A stretch of 64,000 nt of DNA. Source: Pelomonas sp051857475. GTDB taxonomy: Bacteria > Pseudomonadota > Gammaproteobacteria > Burkholderiales > Burkholderiaceae_C. The notes below the pieces were generated by a model. That model was not told the DNA's origin, made no database searches, and saw nothing but the letters and a program-made list of their open reading frames with translations. Below are positions 33,053 through 42,115 of the stretch, one piece after another (position 1 is the first letter of the stretch; the number at the start of each line of letters is the position of its first letter). Made by a program: the position numbers and the translations under genes. Location of the stretch: positions 1,426,001-1,490,000 of the forward strand of contig NZ_JBPZGZ010000002.1 of the NCBI RefSeq assembly GCF_051857475.1. Reading direction: 5' to 3'.

Positions 33053-33580
33053 ATGACCACGACCAATGACCGCCGCCTTGTGACCGGCCTTTTCCCTGAC
33101 CGCGCCAGCGCCGAAGCCGCTTACGACTCCGCCAGCCAGCGTGGCTACAGCAACGATGACGTGGACGTCGTCATGTCCGACGAGACGCGCAAGCGCCACT
33201 TCGTGCCGGCCGGCACCGAGACGGAGCTCGGCAACAAGGCGGCCGAGGGCGCCGGCATCGGTGGCGCCATCGGCGGCACGCTGGGCGCCATCGCCGCGGC
33301 GGTCGCTGCCATCGGCACCAGCATCGCGATCCCTGGCCTCGGCCTGGTGGTGGCGGGCCCGCTCGCGGCCGCCATCGCCGGTGCCGGCGCCGGCGCCGCC
33401 AGCGGCGGCCTGGTGGGTGCGCTGGTCGGCTGGAGCATGCCGGAGGAGCGCGTCAAGCACTACGAAGAAGGCATCAAGAAGGGCGGCATCCTGATGGGCG
33501 TACGCGCCAAGTCGGACGAGGACGCGGAGCACTTCGAGCGCAACTGGACCGAAGCGAAGGGCCAGCACGTCTATCGCTGA
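33053..33580 (+). CDS. Gly/Ala-rich general stress protein-like membrane protein
   Basis: A 175-residue protein. The first 45 residues (LVTGLFPDRASAEAAYDSAS, GYSNDDVDVVMS) resemble the flavinator/YflT-like domain of general stress proteins. A Gly/Ala-rich hydrophobic block (residues about 60-130: GAIGGTLGAIAAAVAAIG, IPGLGLVVAGPLAAAIAGAG) could span the membrane. The C-terminus is charged. It is followed by a strong terminator. Confidence 0.75.
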   Translation: MTTTNDRRLVTGLFPDRASAEAAYDSASQRGYSNDDVDVVMSDETRKRHFVPAGTETELGNKAAEGAGIGGAIGGTLGAIAAAVAAIGTSIAIPGLGLVVAGPLAAAIAGAGAGAASGGLVGALVGWSMPEERVKHYEEGIKKGGILMGVRAKSDEDAEHFERNWTEAKGQHVYR

Positions 33581-33596
33581 TCGACGCGCACCCAAG

Positions 33597-33620
33597 AAAG
33601 GCGGCCATGGCCGCCTTTTT
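33597..33620 (+). terminator. Rho-independent terminator
   Basis: AAAGGCGGCC and GGCCGCCTTT form a 10-bp stem separated by AT, followed by more T residues. It ends the transcript of the Gly-rich protein gene. Confidence 0.9.
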
Positions 33621-33754
33621 TCATGCCGATGGCGGTATCGCGATGTGTGCCGCACCGTCGCAGACGCTGGACCGGTAGAGGTTCCATGTAGGGGAGGCAG
33701 TTGAGCTGCGAGTCGTCCTACACTCGTCACCCTAACCCCCTACTTCTTTCGCCC

Positions 33755-34186
33755 ATGGACAGTCGAGAGAGCAGCCGGTTGACGGCGCCTCTTGCACTCC
33801 GTGTGGGTGAAGGGGCCGACTCCCGGCAGATCACCGACGCGATCGGCGCGATGTGGGCGGACATCGAGTCCGCGCTGCAGCCCGTTTTCGGTCGTCGCGG
33901 CGTAGAGGCCCTGTTCAAGCGTGCCTTGCACCTCACGGCATCCCGGCATGCCTGGCTGGAACCTGCCAAGGCCGGTGGTGATGGCGCGGCATGCGATCTG
34001 ACTGAGCTGAAGGCGCGGATTGCCGCCCAGCCGCCCGCGGTGGCGGCGGAGGCGGGCAGTGCGCTGTTCACGAATTTCCGAGACTTGCTCGCGTCGCTGA
34101 TCGGGGCACGGTTGAGCGAACAACTGCTGCAGACCGCCTGGTCAACCTCTTCAAGCGCTCCTGCAGCGCAGGACTCCAAGCCATGA
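33755..34186 (+). CDS. Unrecognised protein upstream of kaiC-like gene
   Basis: A 143-residue, mostly helical protein (ITDAIGAMWADIESALQPVF, GRRGVEALFKRALHLTASRH). Its stop overlaps the KaiC-like start by four bases (ATGA), so it is co-translated with it and may be a dedicated partner or regulator. I see no motif that names it. Confidence 0.7.
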   Translation: MDSRESSRLTAPLALRVGEGADSRQITDAIGAMWADIESALQPVFGRRGVEALFKRALHLTASRHAWLEPAKAGGDGAACDLTELKARIAAQPPAVAAEAGSALFTNFRDLLASLIGARLSEQLLQTAWSTSSSAPAAQDSKP

Positions 34187-35646
34187 CATCCAAAGTAAAG
34201 ATCAACAGCCTGGCGACCGGGGTCCCGGGGCTGGATGACTTGCTGGGCGGGGGGCTGCCGGAGTTTTCCTTCAATCTCATTGCCGGCCAGCCGGGCTGCG
34301 GCAAGACCACGCTGGCCCACCAGATCATGTTCGCGCTGGCCACGCAGCAGCGGCCTGCGCTGTATTTCACCGTGCTGGGCGAGCCGCCGCTGAAGATGCT
34401 GCGCTACCAGCAACAGTTCTCCTTCTTCGATCCCGCCGCCATCAACCGCAGCGTGCGCTTCGTCAACCTCTGCGATGAGGCGATGGCCGGCGACCTGGAT
34501 TTGGTGCTGGCCCGCATCACCGAAGAGGTGGCCGCGCACGAGCCGGCTTTCGTCTTCGTCGACTCCTTCCGCTCGGTGGTGCTGGCGAGCAAGGACGATG
34601 GCAACGCGCACGCCCACCTGCAGCGCTTCATGCAGCAGCTGGGCATGCTGATGACGAGCTGGCAGGCCACCACCTTCCTGATCGGCGAGTACTTCACCGA
34701 CACCGATGCCAACCCGGTGTTCACCGTCGCCGACGGCCTGATCTGGATGCGCCAGAACGTGCAGCGCAACGCCATGGTGCGCAAGATGGAAATCATGAAG
34801 ATGCGCGGCCAGCCTTCGTTGCCGGGGTTGCATGCGTTTCGCATCACCGGCGACGGGCTGCAGATCTTCGTGCCGAGCAAGGTGGGCACGCCGCCTTCGG
34901 ATGGCGGCGCGGCGACGCGTGCCCACATGGGCGTGGCGGGCCTGGACGAGATGATGGGCGGCGGCTTGCCGCGCGGCTATTCGCTGCTGGTGGCCGGGCC
35001 GTCGGGTTCTGGCAAGAGCATCATGGCCGCGGCCTTCCTGCATGCAGGGGTGGCTGCCGGCGAGACCGGCGTCATCGCCGCCTTCGAGCGCCGGCCCACG
35101 CGGATGCACAACCAGGCGCTGGCGCAGGCCATCGCCCAGGATCGAATCGGCCTGGTGGAAAGCCACGCGCCCGACATCTCCATCGAGGAAGTCATGCAGT
35201 TGCTCACCGCGGAGGTCAAGCGCCTCAAGGCCAGCCGCGTGGTCATCGATTCGCTGTCGGGGTTCGAACTGGCGCTGGGTCCGTCGTTCCGGGAGGACTT
35301 TCGCGAGTCGCTGTTGCGGCTGGTGACGTCGCTGACGGGACTGGGCGTCACCGTGCTGATGACCTCCGAGCTGGAGGATCGCTACACCGACCTGCGCTTC
35401 AGCCCTTACGGCACGGCCTTCATGACCGATGCCATCATCGTGCAGCGCTATATCGAGGTGGAAAGCCGTCTGCGCCGCGTGATGGCGGTGGTCAAGGTGC
35501 GGGACAGTGCGCATTCCGATGAGTTGCGGGAATACGGCATCGACGACGACGGCCTGAGGATAGGCGACACGCTGACCGGGCAGGAAGGCCTGTTGGGCGG
35601 ACGGCCATCGACGCGACGCCGAAGTCCATCGATCGACGGGACCTAG
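34183..35646 (+). CDS. KaiC-like dual RecA-type ATPase
   Basis: A 487-residue protein with two RecA/KaiC domains. Walker A motifs are GQPGCGKTT (35-43) and GPSGSGKS (about 271-278); each domain starts with the GLDDLLGGGLP / GLDEMMGGGLP signature. KaiC-like proteins hydrolyse ATP and autophosphorylate; outside cyanobacteria they act in stress signalling, usually with histidine kinases. No kaiA or kaiB is nearby; a GGDEF/histidine-kinase hybrid follows 13 bases later. The C-terminal tail (GLLGGRPSTRR) is also found as a remnant at 42 kb. Confidence 0.92.
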   Translation: MTSKVKINSLATGVPGLDDLLGGGLPEFSFNLIAGQPGCGKTTLAHQIMFALATQQRPALYFTVLGEPPLKMLRYQQQFSFFDPAAINRSVRFVNLCDEAMAGDLDLVLARITEEVAAHEPAFVFVDSFRSVVLASKDDGNAHAHLQRFMQQLGMLMTSWQATTFLIGEYFTDTDANPVFTVADGLIWMRQNVQRNAMVRKMEIMKMRGQPSLPGLHAFRITGDGLQIFVPSKVGTPPSDGGAATRAHMGVAGLDEMMGGGLPRGYSLLVAGPSGSGKSIMAAAFLHAGVAAGETGVIAAFERRPTRMHNQALAQAIAQDRIGLVESHAPDISIEEVMQLLTAEVKRLKASRVVIDSLSGFELALGPSFREDFRESLLRLVTSLTGLGVTVLMTSELEDRYTDLRFSPYGTAFMTDAIIVQRYIEVESRLRRVMAVVKVRDSAHSDELREYGIDDDGLRIGDTLTGQEGLLGGRPSTRRRSPSIDGT

Positions 35647-35659
35647 GCACGGGCCGTGT

Positions 35660-37720
35660 ATGGGTCCCGAGCACGAGCCTGATCCGTCCCGGCGCATGGC
35701 GCTGGTCGCGGAGATCGCTGTGCTCGAGCGCGAAGCCGCCGTCGCGCGCGCCGAGCTTGCCGGCCTGCACGCGGATCTGGCCGAGGCTCACGCTCAGGTC
35801 GGCGGCCATCAGATGCACCAGTTGCTGGCGGCCAACGAGCAGCTGGTGCTGGACGCGATGCGCTCCCGCGGCGCGGCGGAATCGGCTGCGCAACTGGTCG
35901 CCGAGCTGACACGCTCCAGCGAGCTCGATGCCCTGACCAGCCTGCCCAACCGGCTGCTGCTGATCGACCGCATGGCCCAGGCTTTGACGCATGCCAGGCG
36001 CAACGAGAGCCGGCTCGCCTTGCTGTTCCTGGACCTGGACGGATTCAAGGACATCAACGACAGCCGGGGCCACCAGGTGGGCGACGAGGTGCTGCGCGCA
36101 GTCGGTCAGTGCCTCACCGCCTGCGTGCGCGGCGTCGACACGGTCTGCCGCCTGGGCGGCGATGAATTCGTTTTGCTGCTGACCGAAATTGCCGAAGCCG
36201 CCGACGCCGGCCTCGTGGCCGAAAAACTGCTCTTGTCCCTGTCCGAACTGGCGGTGGCGGGGCTGGCGCCCTTGCCGGTGTCCGCCAGCATCGGTATCAG
36301 CGTGTTTCCCGATGACGCGACCGAGGCCGAGGGCCTGGTCGACTGCGCCGATCGCGCGATGTATGACAGCAAGCGTGCGGGCGGTGGTTGCTACCGCTTC
36401 TTCTCGACCTTGGAAGGCCACCCGGGCGATGTCCATCCTGGCCCGCAGGATCAGACGACCCGGCGCAAAGCCCCCAACGTCCCCCTGCGTGATGCCAATG
36501 AACAGCTCGTGTTGTCGGCCATGATGGCATCGGCGGCTGTGGAGCAGCAGGATCGGCTGCTGACCGAACTGCAGGATGCGGCCAGGAACAAGGACGAGTT
36601 TCTGAGCGTGCTCGGACACGAACTGCGCAACCCGTTGGCGCCTCTGCTGACGACGCTGGACGTGCTGCGCATGCGAGGCGGCGGCTACGAGACGATGGAG
36701 CACGCCACCATGCGCCGCCACGTGAGCCACATGGTGCGCCTCGTGGACGATCTGCAGGACGTCGCCAAGATCGCTTCCGGCAAGGTCGACTTGCGCGTCG
36801 AGCGCGTGCCCATCGAGCACATGGCGCTTCAAGCCATTGCTTTGGCCAAGCCGCTGATGGAGCAGCGCCAGCAGCGCTTCGCGTTTGACAGCAGCCCCGA
36901 ACGGCTGGACTGCTGGGGCGACCCGGTTCGACTCACGCAGTGCGTCTCCAACCTGCTGATCAATGCCGCCAAGTACACCCCGCCCGGCGGCAGCATTGCC
37001 CTCAGGACACGCCGGGATGGCGAGCATGTCGTTCTCGCCGTGAAGGACGACGGGCGAGGCATTTCCGCAGCGGCCCTGCCCGATGTGTTCAACCTGTTCT
37101 TCCAGGAGCGCGTGGATGCGGGCGCGCTCACGGGTGGGCTCGGGGTCGGACTGGCCTTGGTGCGCAGCCTGGTCGCTCTGCATTCGGGCACCGTGGCGGC
37201 AAGAAGCGCGGGCATAGGGCTCGGCAGCGAGTTCGTCATCCGCCTGCCGCTTGCCCGCGACGAGGACGGGCCGCAGCGGCCGGCAGCGCCGGGCCAGCCC
37301 TTCATCGCAGCCCTGCATCCGCCGCGTCGTGTGCTCATCGTCGACGACAACTACGACGCAGCGGATTCGCTGGCCGAGTTGCTGCGCATGTACGGGCACG
37401 AGGTGTGGGTTGCCACCCATCCGGTCGCCGCCTTGCAGATGATCGGCGCCGCCGCGCCGGACGTCGCACTGCTGGATATTGGCTTGCCCGGCATGGACGG
37501 GTACGAACTGGCGGCGTTGATTCGCCGGCAGAACCCCGAGTTGCAGGTGGCCCTGGTGGCTCTCAGCGGCTACGGGCGCGCAGCCGACCAGCACAGGAGC
37601 GAACAGGCCGGGTTTTACGCGCATCTGGTCAAGCCGGTCGACATCGGGGCGCTGGAACAGGTCCTCCAGTCGGTTCATCCCGCCTCCAGCATCGACGCCG
37701 CGCCATCCGGCAAGTCCTGA
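35660..37720 (+). CDS. Hybrid GGDEF - histidine kinase - receiver protein
   Basis: A 686-residue multidomain protein. A coiled-coil N-terminus is followed by a GGDEF domain (residues about 90-255) with an intact GGDEF and an I-site RGVD five residues before it, so it should make c-di-GMP and be feedback-inhibited. Then come HisKA with the H-box LGHELRNPLAPL (about 315-330), a HATPase domain (NAAKYTP, DDGRGI, GGLGVGLALVRSLV) and a C-terminal receiver (VLIVDDNYDAADSLAELL, phospho-Asp in LLDIGLPGMDGYE). It probably links KaiC state to c-di-GMP and phosphorelay. The diguanylate cyclase N-terminal to the kinase is an unusual order. Confidence 0.92.
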   Translation: MGPEHEPDPSRRMALVAEIAVLEREAAVARAELAGLHADLAEAHAQVGGHQMHQLLAANEQLVLDAMRSRGAAESAAQLVAELTRSSELDALTSLPNRLLLIDRMAQALTHARRNESRLALLFLDLDGFKDINDSRGHQVGDEVLRAVGQCLTACVRGVDTVCRLGGDEFVLLLTEIAEAADAGLVAEKLLLSLSELAVAGLAPLPVSASIGISVFPDDATEAEGLVDCADRAMYDSKRAGGGCYRFFSTLEGHPGDVHPGPQDQTTRRKAPNVPLRDANEQLVLSAMMASAAVEQQDRLLTELQDAARNKDEFLSVLGHELRNPLAPLLTTLDVLRMRGGGYETMEHATMRRHVSHMVRLVDDLQDVAKIASGKVDLRVERVPIEHMALQAIALAKPLMEQRQQRFAFDSSPERLDCWGDPVRLTQCVSNLLINAAKYTPPGGSIALRTRRDGEHVVLAVKDDGRGISAAALPDVFNLFFQERVDAGALTGGLGVGLALVRSLVALHSGTVAARSAGIGLGSEFVIRLPLARDEDGPQRPAAPGQPFIAALHPPRRVLIVDDNYDAADSLAELLRMYGHEVWVATHPVAALQMIGAAAPDVALLDIGLPGMDGYELAALIRRQNPELQVALVALSGYGRAADQHRSEQAGFYAHLVKPVDIGALEQVLQSVHPASSIDAAPSGKS

Positions 37721-37897
37721 GCCGGCCCGCAGCGGACGACCGCCTGGGCGTGACATCGGCGCCAGCACCTACGCCCGTGCGACGTGGTGTCTTTCATGGC
37801 CGGTTCGAGCCAGCGCGCACCATCCGCCATCGCTTCTGAAACGCCCCCGATCGACGCATCGCCGGCCTAAAGAGCCGGGCCAAGGAGGCCCTTGTCC

Positions 37898-38164
37898 ATG
37901 TTCATTGAAGCACCGGCCCTTGCCAACGCCACCGGCCTTCGCCCCCGGCCGCCTGCCGGTTCGCCCGTTCTCGAGCCCGCCTCGCTGGCGCTGAACGTCA
38001 CGCAGTCTTGCCTGGCCGCGCCGTTTGAAGCCCTGCGGTCCCAATATGCCAGCGCCGTGACGGCGGGCGTCGTGCCCAGGTCACTGCTCGCATCCGGCCA
38101 GCTGGAACGCTGCCTCGACAACCTCGAAAAGCTATGTCTTGGGCCTTTGGCCCGGCGGCGCTAA
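37898..38164 (+). CDS. Small hypothetical protein
   Basis: An 88-residue protein starting at an ATG preceded by AAGGAGG at good spacing. The C-terminal half (FEALRSQYASAVTAGVVPRS, LLASGQLERCLDNLEKL) is helical. No family recognised. The gene lies between the GGDEF hybrid and a hemerythrin, at the same relative place as the small gene of the second, related cluster. Confidence 0.6.
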   Translation: MFIEAPALANATGLRPRPPAGSPVLEPASLALNVTQSCLAAPFEALRSQYASAVTAGVVPRSLLASGQLERCLDNLEKLCLGPLARRR

Positions 38165-38338
38165 TCGCGTCTCCGGCAAACGAAAAGGCCCCCATCCACG
38201 CCGATGAGGGCACGCCGCTTGCCGTGATCCCAGTCCGGAATCCTCCGGGACCTTTCAAGCAAGCCTGACGCGACTGGGACGCTCTTCCCAGCGCATCTCC
38301 CGCCACTTCCCTTTCGCCATCAGCCAGCAGGAATCCCC

Positions 38339-38902
38339 ATGCCCACCACCACCAAGACCTCCGCCAAGGCGTCCAAGGACGCATCCACCCCCAAGCCGGC
38401 CGCCCGCAAGACTTCGACCCGGTCGAAGGCCGACGCGACGCCCAACGCCATCGATCTCCTCATCGCTGACCACAAGGAGGTGAAGGCGCTGTTCAAGGAC
38501 TACGACAAGCTCGTCAAGTCCGAGGCACAGACCGAGGACAAGCAGACCATTGCCTTGCAGATCTGCACCATGCTGACAGCCCACGCCACGGTCGAGGAAG
38601 AGTTGTTCTACCCGGCTGCGCGCCGCGTGCTGGGCAAGGACGAAGACCTGGTGGACGAGGCCGACGTGGAACACGCCAGCTGCAAGGAGCTGATCGCCCA
38701 GATCGAGGAAGGTGCGCCGGACGACCCGCTGTACGACGCCAAGGTCAAGGTGCTGGGGGAGTACATCGATCACCACGTCAAGGAAGAGGAAGGCGAGATG
38801 TTTCCCAAGGTCCGCAAGTCGGACCTGGACCTCGACGCGCTCGGTGAAGACATGGCAGACCGCAAGGCCGAACTGCTGGGCGAAGACGCCGAGAAGCATT
38901 GA
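38339..38902 (+). CDS. Hemerythrin-domain protein
   Basis: A 187-residue protein with a basic, Ala/Lys-rich 40-residue N-terminal extension and a hemerythrin HHE domain. Iron ligands are seen in LIADHKEVKALF, TAHATVEEELFYPA and IDHHVKEEEGEMFPKV. Such proteins bind oxygen or nitric oxide, or handle iron. The gene at 43456 is a close paralogue. Confidence 0.9.
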   Translation: MPTTTKTSAKASKDASTPKPAARKTSTRSKADATPNAIDLLIADHKEVKALFKDYDKLVKSEAQTEDKQTIALQICTMLTAHATVEEELFYPAARRVLGKDEDLVDEADVEHASCKELIAQIEEGAPDDPLYDAKVKVLGEYIDHHVKEEEGEMFPKVRKSDLDLDALGEDMADRKAELLGEDAEKH

Positions 38903-38952
38903 GAGCCGCAAGGCCAGGCCGACGACAGGCCTGGCTTCAGTCAAGCCACACC

Positions 38953-39519
38953 ATGACCGATTCTTCCGACACCGCACAGGGCCTGGGCGCGATGCCCAGT
39001 TCGAACAGCTCAGCCTACGCAGCGCGATCCGGGCTCCTGACGGCGTTCGACCGCTTTGCGTCGACGGTGACGCGCTGGTGCGGCAGCCCGGTTGCCTTTT
39101 GCCTGGCTCTGGCCACGGTTGCACTCTGGGCCGCCGTGGGACCGCTGTTCGGCTTTTCCGAGAACTGGCAGCTCGTCATCAACACCGGAACCACCATCGT
39201 CACGTTTCTGATGGTGTTCCTCATCCAGCAGAGCCAGAACAAGGACAGCGTGGCACTGCACCTGAAGCTCAACGAACTGCTGGCCGCGCACAAGACGGCC
39301 AGCAACCGCATGATCGGCATCGAGACCCTGGACGAGCAGGACCTGCAGGAAGTGGCGGCCTTCTACGCCCGGCTGTCGGAACGCGCCAAGACCGCGGGGC
39401 CCGTCAAGGAAGTGCATTCCATTGACGAGGACGGCATGCCCGTCGCCAGACCGCCTTCGCAAGCGACGGTCACGGCGGCCGAACGCAGTTCATCACTCGC
39501 CCACCTGGAGACGCCATGA
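38953..39519 (+). CDS. Low-affinity iron permease-family protein
   Basis: A 188-residue protein with two hydrophobic segments (VAFCLALATVALWAAVGPLF and LVINTGTTIVTFLMVFLIQ) followed by QQSQNKDSVALHLKLNELL, the signature of the bacterial low-affinity iron permease family. Actual transport is not proven for bacterial members. It overlaps the next small gene by four bases (ATGA) and follows the hemerythrin by 50 bases, so iron or oxygen handling may be shared. Confidence 0.8.
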   Translation: MTDSSDTAQGLGAMPSSNSSAYAARSGLLTAFDRFASTVTRWCGSPVAFCLALATVALWAAVGPLFGFSENWQLVINTGTTIVTFLMVFLIQQSQNKDSVALHLKLNELLAAHKTASNRMIGIETLDEQDLQEVAAFYARLSERAKTAGPVKEVHSIDEDGMPVARPPSQATVTAAERSSSLAHLETP

Positions 39520-39731
39520 TCAATCCCTGGCTCAAGAAGAATCCATTCATGAGCATGTGGCTCAGTGCCGCCAGCACGGTCGCCGGCAAGGCACGTGGCC
39601 ACGCGACTGCCGTCGTGAGGCGTCAGTCTGGTGCTGCTCTCACACAAGTCAATCAAGCGGTGACCGATTTCTGGATGAGTGCGTGGGATGCCAAGCCCAA
39701 GCCGAGTTCCAGGCGCAAGGCGAAACGTTGA
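39516..39731 (+). CDS. Small basic helical protein
   Basis: A 71-residue protein (MINPWLKKNPFMSMWLSAAS...) with a Lys/Arg-rich C-terminus. Translationally coupled to the iron permease-like gene by an ATGA overlap. The helical, phasin-like middle is an impression only; no function is assigned. Confidence 0.65.
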   Translation: MINPWLKKNPFMSMWLSAASTVAGKARGHATAVVRRQSGAALTQVNQAVTDFWMSAWDAKPKPSSRRKAKR

Positions 39732-39736
39732 CGACC

Positions 39737-39931
39737 ATGACCTGCCATCGGATCGTCGTGACTTTGCTGCTGGTGCTGGCGACTCTGCTGGCGTTGCTCT
39801 ACGTGTCGACATTCGCGCCCGAAGCCGCCTCAGCCCCGGTACCGATGCCCGCGGTCGAACGCGCGCCGTACCGGCCCGTGGGCGCGCCCGGCAACCGGCT
39901 TGCCGTCGTCCGGCTGCCGAACGTGAGTTGA
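39737..39931 (+). CDS. Small single-pass membrane protein
   Basis: A 64-residue protein with one N-terminal hydrophobic helix (IVVTLLLVLATLLALLYVST) and a Pro-rich periplasmic tail. It starts 5 bases after the previous stop and ends 6 bases before the zinc peptidase gene, so it belongs to the same transcript. Function unknown. Confidence 0.6.
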   Translation: MTCHRIVVTLLLVLATLLALLYVSTFAPEAASAPVPMPAVERAPYRPVGAPGNRLAVVRLPNVS

Positions 39932-39937
39932 AGGCCG

Positions 39938-41083
39938 ATGAAAACCTTCTGCTGCGAACGCTGCACGACGCGCGTGTTCTTCGAAAACGTCTCCTGCGGT
40001 GCATGCGACGCTGAGTTGGGTTTCATCCCGGCGGAACTGGCGATGGGGTCGTTCGAACCGGATGGCGAGCACGGCCTGACGCGGCTCTCCGGGCAGCAGG
40101 GCCTCAGCTTTCAACGCTGTGCGAATCATGAAGGGCCGGTGGGCTGCAACTGGATGGTGAATGCCGCGCTCGGCGGGCTGTGCCTGGCCTGCCGCACCAC
40201 CCGTGTGCATCCGGTGCTCACCAAGTCGCAGAACGGCGCCTATTGGTGCCGCATCGAGGCCGCCAAGCGGCTGATGGCGTACAGCCTGGTGTCGTGGGGC
40301 CTGCCGTTCCCATGCAAGGACGAAGACCCGAGGCATGGCATTGCATTCGATTTTCTGGAGCAGACAGATCCCGGGAAGAAGGTGCTGACCGGGCACGGCG
40401 ATGGGATCATCACCCTCAACATCGCCGAAGCGGACGATGCGCGCCGGGAAGAAGTGCGAATACAGCTGCACGAGCCCTATCGCACATTGCTGGGACATCT
40501 GCGCCATGAGATTGGTCACTACTACTGGGACCGGTTGGTGCGTGACACCGCCTGGTCGGACAGATTCCGGGCGCTGTTCGGGGACGAACGCGCGGACTAT
40601 GAAAAGGCGTTGAAGCAGCACTACGCACGCCCGGTCGCCCACTGGCAAACGCAGTTTGTCAGCGCCTACGCCAGCTCCCATCCTTGGGAGGATTGGGCTG
40701 AGTGCTGGGCTCACTACATGCATCTGCAGGATGGATTGGAAACCGCGGCGTCGTGGGGGTTGCGGCTGGACCAGGCCGTCCCGGGCAAGGCATCCGTCCA
40801 GGCTCGGCCCATCGCCAGCGATGAACCCGATGTGCCGACCCGGGTCGTGAAGACCTGGCTGCCCATTTCCCAGTTCATCAACGCCATGTCCAGAAGTCTG
40901 GGCGGGCGGGACAGCTACCCCTTCGTGATGACCGATGCCGTGCTGGACAAGCTCGCGTTCATTCATCAAGTGATCGACGCAGGCGTGAAGGGCGACGTGC
41001 CGATGAACTTCGGCCGCAGCACCGCATCGCCTGACGGCAGCGCGGCAGGCCAGCGCGCTTGCCTTGAAAGCATGTCGGCATGA
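39938..41083 (+). CDS. Zinc-ribbon and zinc-dependent metallopeptidase family protein
   Basis: A 381-residue protein. The N-terminus has paired Cys (CCERCTTRV, CGACDAELG) and further Cys pairs (CANHEGPVGCNW, CLACRTT), a zinc-ribbon layout. The catalytic region contains HEIGHYYWDRLV, an HExxH-type motif, and WEDWAECWAHYMHL, whose Glu/His may complete the zinc site. This is the family known as putative zinc-binding peptidase, often found next to transglutaminases, as here: the next gene overlaps by four bases. Confidence 0.85.
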   Translation: MKTFCCERCTTRVFFENVSCGACDAELGFIPAELAMGSFEPDGEHGLTRLSGQQGLSFQRCANHEGPVGCNWMVNAALGGLCLACRTTRVHPVLTKSQNGAYWCRIEAAKRLMAYSLVSWGLPFPCKDEDPRHGIAFDFLEQTDPGKKVLTGHGDGIITLNIAEADDARREEVRIQLHEPYRTLLGHLRHEIGHYYWDRLVRDTAWSDRFRALFGDERADYEKALKQHYARPVAHWQTQFVSAYASSHPWEDWAECWAHYMHLQDGLETAASWGLRLDQAVPGKASVQARPIASDEPDVPTRVVKTWLPISQFINAMSRSLGGRDSYPFVMTDAVLDKLAFIHQVIDAGVKGDVPMNFGRSTASPDGSAAGQRACLESMSA

Positions 41084-41958
41084 TCCGCATCGACCTTCAG
41101 GTTCAGCTCAAGTACGAGGTCAGCGCGCCGGGCGCGGACTTCATCTTCAACATCCACCCGGCGTACACCCCCTGCCAAAAGGTGTCCGCCGAGAACCTGC
41201 AGATCAGCCAGGACCTCGAGTGGCACATCCAGACCGACCCTGGCACCGGCAATCGGCATCTGCGACTTCAGGCTGCGGCCGGTGAGCTCGAGATCCGCTA
41301 TGAGGCGACGGTGGAGCTGCTGCATCGCCGCGATCAGCCCGAGGAGCTGCGTGAAGTCCCTGTCCACCTGTTGCCTCTCGACGTGCTGCAGTACATCTAT
41401 CCGAGCAGGTACTGCCAGTCCGATCGACTGATCAAGCTGGCCACGGCGGAGTTCGGCGACATACCCGCGGGCTATGGGCGTGTGCAGGCCATCGCGAAGT
41501 GGATTCAAAGCCGGGTGTCGTTCACGTCGAACACGTCGACCTCGACGACGTCGGCGGTCGACACCTTGATCGAGCGCACCGGCGTCTGCCGCGATTTCAC
41601 CCATCTGATGGTCGCCCTGTGCCGGGCGCTCAACATCCCCGCGCGGTTCGCGACGGGCACCGACTATGGCGCGGATCCGGCGCTCGGGCCGCCAGACTTC
41701 CATGCCTATGCTGAGGTTTACCTCAGTGGCCGCTGGTACATCTTTGATCCCTCCGGCACCGCGATCCCGATGGGCTTCGTCCGCTTCGGCACGGGCCGAG
41801 ATGCTGCTGACGTCGCCTTCGCAACGATCTTCGGCACCGTCACATCGTGGGCGCCGTGGATACGCACGACAGCGGTTGAAGACAAGGCGGCAGGTTTGGA
41901 AGTCCCGCATCACTGTGAAATGGCGCTCTCCACCGACACTGACGCCAGCGTGTCGTGA
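41080..41958 (+). CDS. Transglutaminase-family protein
   Basis: A 292-residue protein with a beta-rich N-terminal domain (MIRIDLQVQLKYEV) and a transglutaminase-like core whose triad can be seen: Cys in ERTGVCRDFTHLM, His in DFHAYAEVYL and Asp in YIFDPSGTAIP. There is no signal peptide. Such proteins are papain-like peptidases or amidases. The ATG overlaps the zinc peptidase stop. A short copy of its 5' end is found at 51748. Confidence 0.88.
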   Translation: MIRIDLQVQLKYEVSAPGADFIFNIHPAYTPCQKVSAENLQISQDLEWHIQTDPGTGNRHLRLQAAAGELEIRYEATVELLHRRDQPEELREVPVHLLPLDVLQYIYPSRYCQSDRLIKLATAEFGDIPAGYGRVQAIAKWIQSRVSFTSNTSTSTTSAVDTLIERTGVCRDFTHLMVALCRALNIPARFATGTDYGADPALGPPDFHAYAEVYLSGRWYIFDPSGTAIPMGFVRFGTGRDAADVAFATIFGTVTSWAPWIRTTAVEDKAAGLEVPHHCEMALSTDTDASVS

Positions 41959-42071
41959 CCACCACCGGCGACACAGGCATCGAGATCGGCACGATGCTTG
42001 CTGAGTAAAAGGGCCTGCTGGGCGGTCGTCCAGCGACCCGGCCTCGCGGCATCGCCGCCGGCGAGGCCTAG
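41958..42071 (+). pseudogene. Remnant of a kaiC-like 3' end
   Basis: In one frame the DNA reads TGIEIGTMLAE, stop, KGLLGGRPATR, then ends at TAG 42069-42071. This lines up with the C-terminus of the intact KaiC-like protein (DGLRIGDTLTGQEGLLGGRPSTR at residues about 457-479), with one in-frame stop. It lies directly before the second GGDEF gene, exactly where kaiC lies before the first. It is a relic of a duplicated kaiC. Confidence 0.7.
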
Positions 42072-42115
42072 CATCGCGCTGCCATCCGGGCAGTGCAATA
42101 CATCAGGGGCGGGGC

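Noticed and set aside
35660..37720. Frameshift or fusion artefact in the GGDEF-kinase-receiver gene
   Set aside because: Frame is continuous, linkers read naturally, and all domain motifs are intact.
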